Source: Saprospiraceae bacterium
GTDB lineage: Bacteria > Bacteroidota > Bacteroidia > Chitinophagales > Saprospiraceae
Assembly (NCBI GenBank): GCA_022448955.1
Contig: JAKVCU010000086.1
Coordinates: 1 to 40,277 of the forward strand
Direction of reading: 5' to 3'
Length of the DNA: 40,277 nucleotides
The position numbers and the translations under genes were made by a program. Positions 34,712 through 40,277 of this stretch are shown here, piece by piece; position 1 is the stretch's first letter, and each line of letters starts with the position of its first letter. Under the pieces are notes generated by a model that was not told where the DNA came from, did not search any database, and worked only from the letters and a program-made list of their open reading frames with translations.

Positions 34712-34747
34712 AAAAAATCCAGAATGGACAGGCATTCTGGATTTTTT
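34712..34747. terminator. Bidirectional terminator with A/T tracts
   Basis: AAAAAATCCAGAATG (34712-34726) pairs exactly with CATTCTGGATTTTTT (34733-34747). A and T tracts on either side make it active in both directions. It serves the unknown 199-residue gene and the convergent alpha-helical protein gene, whose stop codon overlaps it. Confidence 0.9.
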
Positions 34748-36278
34748 AGTTGTTGGCCGTTTGTAATTTACTTTGTTTATCCTGAATAGCTTCTATGATA
34801 CTAATATCTGTCGTTTTACTTTCTATCCAGTGCATAATCAATTCATCCAAGCCATAAGTACCTTTCTTAATTTCTGTGGATGTATTGGCCATTAATGATT
34901 CGAAGGTTTCTTTTAAATCTATCAATACTCCTTGCTGCTGCTGAACATCTGTATTGTGCATTTTTTTGATATACTCAAAAATAGTTATTTCAAAAATACC
35001 TGCTTTCCCTTCAAATCGCTGTGCTAAATTCCTTTGTACTAATCGGATAGCATTATCCGTAAGATCAATATTATCTAATTCGAAGGTAGCAATAAGGTAA
35101 AGGATATGCATTGCTCTTTGAACATCTTGGCGTGCATCTCTCTTTCGAAGTTTAATGACTTGATCTGCCCATTTACATGTAGCAGGATAATCTTCAAGGA
35201 TAAATGCTAAGATGGCGGTATTGCCGATTAGCGGTAAATTATTTTCAATAGAAATCTTAAACTTTTCAATACCTTCTTCTATTTCAGCTATTAATGCCTT
35301 AGCTCCATTGGATTCTCCAGAATTAATGAAATAGACTAGCTTGTACAATGATAAGCGCTTAAACACAATCCGCTGATCATGTTGATTATTTGGTGTAGAT
35401 GCTTCTATCTGTTTAATCAAATCTGGGAATAATTCATATCTTTTTAATCTCAAGCAGATAAACAATAAATTAGAGATATCAACAATGTATCTAAAGAATT
35501 CCTCTGATCGCATTTTTTTATTATGCTCCCACCAATCTACAACCAAACTATAATATTCAAATACCTTCTCATAATTGGCTTGTAACTGATAGAATAGTGC
35601 CAGACACTGATAATACTTTCGTAAGGCTTGAGGTGTATCTGGTAGTGCTAAGTGTTTATCAATCAATAATGAAAAGTTTTTATTAAATTCCTCTTTCCTT
35701 GCAGGGTCGTCCAAGTCTGGTCTCTTTATCACCTCTTTAGATAATTGATCATAGATATCCAAATACTTAAATTCCTCCTCAATAGCCTGAATACTAATTT
35801 GCTTTTCCGTCCTTAATTGATCAAGCTGAGTTTCATAATTAGATTCTTTTTTGTTCCAAACTAAGATTCTTTCCAATTTATTGATCTCTAAAAGCTCTAA
35901 TTGTTCGTCTAATTCTAAAGCCAATGCTTTTGCATCATCTAATCGTTCTTCACATTGATCATAAAGTCCTCTCTCGTATAGATAATTCGAATCTAGGATC
36001 ATCTCCTTAATCTGAGCAATCTTAGATTTGGAACTCCTATAATCTCTCATGGAACTTAAAATCGCTTCATAGAGGTAAGCCTTATCAGAATGGAGAGATT
36101 TAGCAAATTTCTTTTTCAGTTTTGCTTCATCATAATCATTCATGGCATTAATTACCTGAAACAAATCCAGGTATTTGCTTCCTTTTTTTCCAGTCTTTTG
36201 TGCATCTAAGGTGAAATAGCGTTTCTCTGACTTAGACATGGCCTTAATCAGATGGAACAAGTCCGCCTTGCTTTTCAT
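34746..36278 (-). CDS. Alpha-helical solenoid-like protein of unknown function
   Basis: This is a 510-residue protein. I chose the ATG at 36278 (MKSKADLFHLIKAMSKSEKRYF), because this start resembles the N-termini of a Bacteroidota protein group and the 16 residues added by the longer frame (MPGAQHQYWCTNYTCY) look out of place. The sequence is almost wholly predicted helix: paired helices such as YLYERGLYDQCEERLDDAKALALEL and YYQCLALFYQLQANYEKVFEYYSLVVDWW resemble TPR-like repeats, without a strict TPR consensus. No signal peptide or membrane segment is seen, so it is cytoplasmic. It probably serves as a scaffold, but no partner is indicated by the neighbourhood. Confidence 0.65.
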   Translation of the reverse strand: MKSKADLFHLIKAMSKSEKRYFTLDAQKTGKKGSKYLDLFQVINAMNDYDEAKLKKKFAKSLHSDKAYLYEAILSSMRDYRSSKSKIAQIKEMILDSNYLYERGLYDQCEERLDDAKALALELDEQLELLEINKLERILVWNKKESNYETQLDQLRTEKQISIQAIEEEFKYLDIYDQLSKEVIKRPDLDDPARKEEFNKNFSLLIDKHLALPDTPQALRKYYQCLALFYQLQANYEKVFEYYSLVVDWWEHNKKMRSEEFFRYIVDISNLLFICLRLKRYELFPDLIKQIEASTPNNQHDQRIVFKRLSLYKLVYFINSGESNGAKALIAEIEEGIEKFKISIENNLPLIGNTAILAFILEDYPATCKWADQVIKLRKRDARQDVQRAMHILYLIATFELDNIDLTDNAIRLVQRNLAQRFEGKAGIFEITIFEYIKKMHNTDVQQQQGVLIDLKETFESLMANTSTEIKKGTYGLDELIMHWIESKTTDISIIEAIQDKQSKLQTANN

Positions 36279-36860
36279 ATAACATGTATAGTTTGTACAC
36301 CAATATTGATGCTGCGCTCCGGGCATATGACCGAAGAGATAGTTGCTTGCTCCAAATTAGAACAAAATTTGCGTTTTGAGAAAAATATGCAACTCTTCGA
36401 TTACCATTTTAAACTACAATTGCAATTTAGAATAGTTTCTTTAGTTCGTTTTTTTAAGATTTTTTAAGTCTTTCTGTTACCGAATTCTTATAAAAAGAAC
36501 ACAAAAGAGTGCAAAAAAGCGCCGAATAACTACTAAAAAGTCCTTAGTAAGCTATCAAAAAAAGATTGAAATATTAAGAAAACACTAAAATAAATGAGAG
36601 TACTAGCAGCTTAGAGGCTAGTAATCTGCGAAAGCATATATTTTTACGTACAAGGAGTACATTTTTTAGGTATGGAAAAAGAGCTTTTTGAAAAGCTAAC
36701 AAAATTCTTCCATTAATTATTACAGATATTATATTTTAAGAAGTAGCAAAAAAATGCGTAGAAATTAAATTAACACAATTAGTGCTACCTCTTTGCATCC
36801 GATGATCTCAGCTAAAGTGCTAGGTGTTGATTCAAAGAGAGACTCAATGATTATTTGTGA
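36279..36860. other. Long intergenic region with small hairpins and no clear gene
   Basis: This is 582 bases of AT-rich sequence. Hairpins are TACTAGC/GCTAGTA (36601-36607, 36617-36623) and AGCTTTT-tg-AAAAGCT (36682-36697). A 14-codon frame at 36672-36716 (MEKELFEKLTKFFH) overlaps the second hairpin but has no further support. The left part holds the upstream region of the solenoid-like gene; the right part follows the VCBS lipoprotein gene. No tRNA or repeat was recognised. Confidence 0.5.
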
Positions 36861-39800
36861 TTAAAACTCTAACAATTGTAGTGGAGCATCATTATTTGCT
36901 ACTAATAACAGTCTTTTAGCACCTTGTTTCAACAATTTTACATCCTTTACATCTCCAGGCGTATAATACCCTGTTTGCTGTACACTTAAAGGAACAAAAG
37001 TACCATCTCCATTTCCTTTTAATATCAAGCCAATAGATGCATCATTACGGGGGGTTTCTACTTCTGAAACATGTAGGTTTCCAGACATTATCAAATCATT
37101 AATTCCATCAGCATCCACATCTTCTACAACGATACCGTTTACTGCTGAAAACTGGGCTTCCTGTGGTAAATTATGAATTGCAAAACCATCAACCCCATTA
37201 TTTTCCACATAAGAAGTTGCAAAATTACTTACTGTATAATGCAATGCCAAATCTAGCTTATCACCGTAAACTGCTCTTAAATCAGCAGAACCAAAAGAAG
37301 AGTAAGATCCAAACTTTTCTTTAATATTTGGAATTTGTTCCGAAGAACATTGCCTTCCTCTTACCGGATATAATGTTCCTTGATTGAAGTATCCTAATAC
37401 AATATCCTTACTACCCGAATCATCAAAATCGTGAACATATATATGGAAAGGTTGATCAGCGGTTGCCTTATACTTATAATTTAACCCATTATTACCCAAT
37501 ACAAAATCCATATCACCGTCTTGGTCAAAATCGGCGGTAGCGATAGAATACCACCATCCAGTTTGCCTGTCCATACCATAGTTTGCAGACACATCTTGAA
37601 AAACGCCTTGATTATTTTGTAACATCATAACGGACATCCATTCGCCAACTACTATCAAATCTTTTTGTCCATCCCCGTCAAAATCAACCCATTCAGAGTC
37701 TGTCACTAGGCCTGGCCTCTCTAACATAGGAGCGACACTGGCTGTCACATTACTAAAGGAACCTCCATTATTTTGTAATACATAACTATTGGGAGCAAAT
37801 GGGTACAAACCCGGAATAATGCGTCCTCCGACAAATAAATCTAAATCGCCATCTGCATCAAAATCATTCACCGAAACTTCTTTCCCACTAGTTATCATTG
37901 TAGGTAAAGACTGCGTAGACTTAGTGAATACCCCCGATCCATTATTGAGATATAATCTATCTTGTAATAAAGCACTGGTAGGAGAAAATTCATTTCCCCC
38001 ACTTACTACGTACAAATCAGCATCACCATCATTATCTGCATCAAAAAAGACAGCCCCCATATCTTCAGATGCTTTATCCTTACTGAAGCTTTGATTGGTT
38101 GCTTGAAATGTACCATTGTCCATTTGCACATACATCATTCCTGATTGATTGGCCGCACCACCGATATAAAAATCTTCTAAGCCGTCATTATTTACATCTC
38201 CGACTGCTATTCCTGGCCCATGCTGAGAATTTCTGTGTGGCAATAGAACTTCTTTCTTGAAATCATCATAATCGTTTTCTGTATGTTTGAAATCTACTCC
38301 CAATGATTTTGACACTTCAGCAAATAACTGTGCATTTGCTTTAGTAATTTTTGTTGGTTGGGCATCCGCAATATCACATACCAACAATTGATTGGATGAG
38401 ATATTCTCTAGTGTAAGTAGCTTACCATTTGGATACAAGACTTCAATCTTTTCAACTCTATTGTGAGTACCCAAACCAAAGGTTAATATAGGGTCTACAG
38501 ATGAAAGATATCCCCTCGTAAGAGTTAATTCTTGTGTTTGTTGCTGACCATCAGCTGTATACAAACTTACTCTTGAACCGATTGCTCCTCTATTTTGTCC
38601 TTCTCCCTTTAGGCTTAGCTTTAAGTAATTAAAATCTGTCATTTTCTCGCTTTGATTTTCATAAAGCCAAGCCAAAGCATTTAAATTATTCACTACTAAA
38701 TCTAAATCGCCGTCATTATCCAAATCAGCAAAAGAAGCTCCTTTTGAAAATCCCGACTGATTTATACCCCAATCATAAGACACTTTTTCAAAAGTCATAT
38801 CACCATTATTCCTGTAAGCATAATTCGATATCTTCTTTTCCGGAAAAGCTGAATAATGATCTATATTAGATATACGATAAACAGTATTCCCGTTCTTATC
38901 CTTACCAATTTTACCTTCTCTTACTAATTTCATAATGGCATCCTTATTCCTTAAATCTCTAGCATACCCATTAGTAATAAATAAATCCTTCCAACCATCA
39001 GCATCAAAATCAGCAAATATTGGGGCCCAACTCCAATCGGTATTGGGCAAACCCGCCAACTGTGCTACATCAGAAAAAGACTCATTGCCATTATTTACAT
39101 GTAACGTATTAAACATATATTGATAATGTAAACCCTCATCTACTGCCTCGTAAAATATGGTAGGATTCATCCCTGCCATATTGGTTTTTTGTCGATAATT
39201 ATCTTCGGCCACCATATCAACTGTAATAATATCTAGCAAGCCATCATTATTATAATCAGCAATATCAGTACCCATACTAAAGAGTGAGATATGCTTAGTA
39301 GCCTCCTTTATTTTTTCTGAAAATGTTCCATCGCCATTATTGAAATAAAGATAGTTTGCACCAAAATAATCGTTAGCCACATACATATCTGGGTATCTAT
39401 CTCCATTTAAATCTCCTACTGAAATGCCCAGTCCAAAACCATAACGATCCTTTTCTAAGCCCGCCTCTTCAGAAACATCTGTAAAGGTAGCGTCCCCATT
39501 GTTTCTGAATAGTTTATCACTAAAAACACCTCTTTTGTCTAACTCTTTGTAAGGCCTTCTTTCATTCCAATTTCCAGAGTGATTTATTACCATCAAATCC
39601 AAATCATCATCTAAGTCATAATCGAAAAATACAGCTTGATTTGAATGACCTTCATCATCTATTCCATAAGCATTTGCGGATTCTGTAAAAGTTAAGTCGC
39701 CATTATTAATGTATAATAAATTTTTTCTTGATTTCACTGCTTTATCTCCAGCCATGCATATATATATATCTAAAAATCCATCATTATTGATATCAACCAT

Positions 39801-40178
39801 AGTAGATCCAACAGACCAATTGCCTTCCGCCTCCAATAGGCCTGCTTTCTCTGTAATATCCTCAAACTGCATATTTCCCTTATTGATATACAATTTATTA
39901 GGTCGTGCATTGGCCACAAAGTACAAATCCACCAATCCATCATTATTTACATCTCCTAATGATACACCTGAACCATTTATCGCATATTGATAATTAAAGT
40001 ACTCTGCTTGTTCTGCAACTGAAAGTTGATTATTAAAGAAAACACCTGTTTCCTTAGCTGAAAGGAACTGAAACCTTTTGAGGTCTTTAATAGGTTCTTG
40101 TGGTTTTTTATTATCAGAACCGCAAGAAAATAACACAATACAGGAAGCTATAATAATGTAGTTATACAGATTTAACAT
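36861..40178 (-). CDS. Large VCBS/FG-GAP lipoprotein with ASPIC/UnbV domain
   Basis: This is a 1105-residue lipoprotein (signal MLNLYNYIIIASCIVLFSC, Cys19), probably on the cell surface. It contains many FG-GAP/VCBS calcium-binding repeats, each like VSLGDVNNDGLVDLYF or ASFADLDNDGDLDLVV, probably forming two beta-propellers. Between them is an ASPIC/UnbV domain (about 505-590, NRGAIGSRVSLYTADGQQQ to VEKIEVLYPNGKLLTLENIS). Such proteins are often encoded near SusC/SusD pairs and are thought to bind surface glycans or proteins; here the upstream side leaves the window, so the context is unknown. A dyad ATTGATAATCAAT (40247-40259) lies upstream. Confidence 0.88.
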   Translation of the reverse strand: MLNLYNYIIIASCIVLFSCGSDNKKPQEPIKDLKRFQFLSAKETGVFFNNQLSVAEQAEYFNYQYAINGSGVSLGDVNNDGLVDLYFVANARPNKLYINKGNMQFEDITEKAGLLEAEGNWSVGSTMVDINNDGFLDIYICMAGDKAVKSRKNLLYINNGDLTFTESANAYGIDDEGHSNQAVFFDYDLDDDLDLMVINHSGNWNERRPYKELDKRGVFSDKLFRNNGDATFTDVSEEAGLEKDRYGFGLGISVGDLNGDRYPDMYVANDYFGANYLYFNNGDGTFSEKIKEATKHISLFSMGTDIADYNNDGLLDIITVDMVAEDNYRQKTNMAGMNPTIFYEAVDEGLHYQYMFNTLHVNNGNESFSDVAQLAGLPNTDWSWAPIFADFDADGWKDLFITNGYARDLRNKDAIMKLVREGKIGKDKNGNTVYRISNIDHYSAFPEKKISNYAYRNNGDMTFEKVSYDWGINQSGFSKGASFADLDNDGDLDLVVNNLNALAWLYENQSEKMTDFNYLKLSLKGEGQNRGAIGSRVSLYTADGQQQTQELTLTRGYLSSVDPILTFGLGTHNRVEKIEVLYPNGKLLTLENISSNQLLVCDIADAQPTKITKANAQLFAEVSKSLGVDFKHTENDYDDFKKEVLLPHRNSQHGPGIAVGDVNNDGLEDFYIGGAANQSGMMYVQMDNGTFQATNQSFSKDKASEDMGAVFFDADNDGDADLYVVSGGNEFSPTSALLQDRLYLNNGSGVFTKSTQSLPTMITSGKEVSVNDFDADGDLDLFVGGRIIPGLYPFAPNSYVLQNNGGSFSNVTASVAPMLERPGLVTDSEWVDFDGDGQKDLIVVGEWMSVMMLQNNQGVFQDVSANYGMDRQTGWWYSIATADFDQDGDMDFVLGNNGLNYKYKATADQPFHIYVHDFDDSGSKDIVLGYFNQGTLYPVRGRQCSSEQIPNIKEKFGSYSSFGSADLRAVYGDKLDLALHYTVSNFATSYVENNGVDGFAIHNLPQEAQFSAVNGIVVEDVDADGINDLIMSGNLHVSEVETPRNDASIGLILKGNGDGTFVPLSVQQTGYYTPGDVKDVKLLKQGAKRLLLVANNDAPLQLLEF

Positions 40179-40277
40179 TCTATTATTTTATGTGAATAAG
40201 TTAAGCAGATAACCATATTAAACTTTGTAATTGAAAAATAAATATCATTGATAATCAATTATTTAAAATTTTTTATT

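Noticed and set aside
36672-36716. A 14-residue peptide gene
   Set aside because: The frame is short enough to be chance, overlaps a hairpin and has no supporting ribosome site or repeat family.
1-40277. CRISPR array, tRNA, rRNA or prophage
   Set aside because: No regularly spaced direct repeats, cloverleaf-like sequence, rRNA blocks or phage structural genes were seen in any region.

Overview
The window is about 40 kb of an AT-rich chromosome from a member of the Bacteroidota. The evidence is three proteins that carry type IX secretion (T9SS) sorting domains or a gliding-motility-type C-terminus, several lipoproteins, a SprB-repeat surface protein, the folK-dNK gene pair and many promoter-like boxes of the Bacteroidota type (TAnnTTTG). 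The mix of long T9SS proteins and VCBS/ASPIC lipoproteins would fit the Saprospiria, but that placement is inference. I see 26 apparently intact protein genes and one clearly broken gene.

Layout. 1-4310: a transglutaminase-like exported protein, a small NTF2-like lipoprotein and a CGEP-like S9 peptidase. 4542-8457: the RNA-binding protein Tex, a BamE-like lipoprotein, and a complete 980-bp IS982-family insertion sequence with 9-bp target duplications, sitting immediately upstream of the lipoprotein gene. 8654-11388: a leftward four-gene run (DinB-like protein, TetR regulator, alpha/beta hydrolase, membrane protein), with a TetR-type operator inside its probable promoter. 11700-14589: folK, a deoxynucleoside kinase and a type II NADH dehydrogenase. 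14663-18887: two divergent T9SS cargo genes, one a secreted GH13 amylase. 19005-25777: a 1165-residue SprB-repeat surface protein flanked by two GT39-type glycosyltransferase genes. One of these has an in-frame TAG exactly where its sibling has the Glu of the DE motif. 25829-30977: an M28 peptidase, a MoxR ATPase plus DUF2201/VWA pair, an endonuclease III-like glycosylase and a MazG-like pyrophosphohydrolase. 31187-36278: biosynthetic arginine decarboxylase, a sugar porter, a protein of unknown function and an alpha-helical protein of unknown function. 36861-40178: a large VCBS/ASPIC lipoprotein.

How the genes work together. Many are separate housekeeping or envelope genes. The groups with real internal logic are folK-dNK, the TetR-operator run, the MoxR-VWA pair (zero spacing) and the surface protein with its GT39 genes. 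Convergent genes are repeatedly separated by long near-perfect inverted repeats, some without T-tracts, and two intergenic regions hold MITE-like or cruciform elements.

The strongest leads are the amber-interrupted GT39 gene, the IS that has apparently separated a lipoprotein gene from its promoter, the operator placed exactly between the two promoter boxes of the TetR run, and the palindromic intergenic elements. I found no CRISPR array, tRNA, rRNA, prophage or obvious defence island. Nothing here is clearly a new multi-gene system; the MoxR-VWA pair and the TetR run are the least understood multi-gene units.
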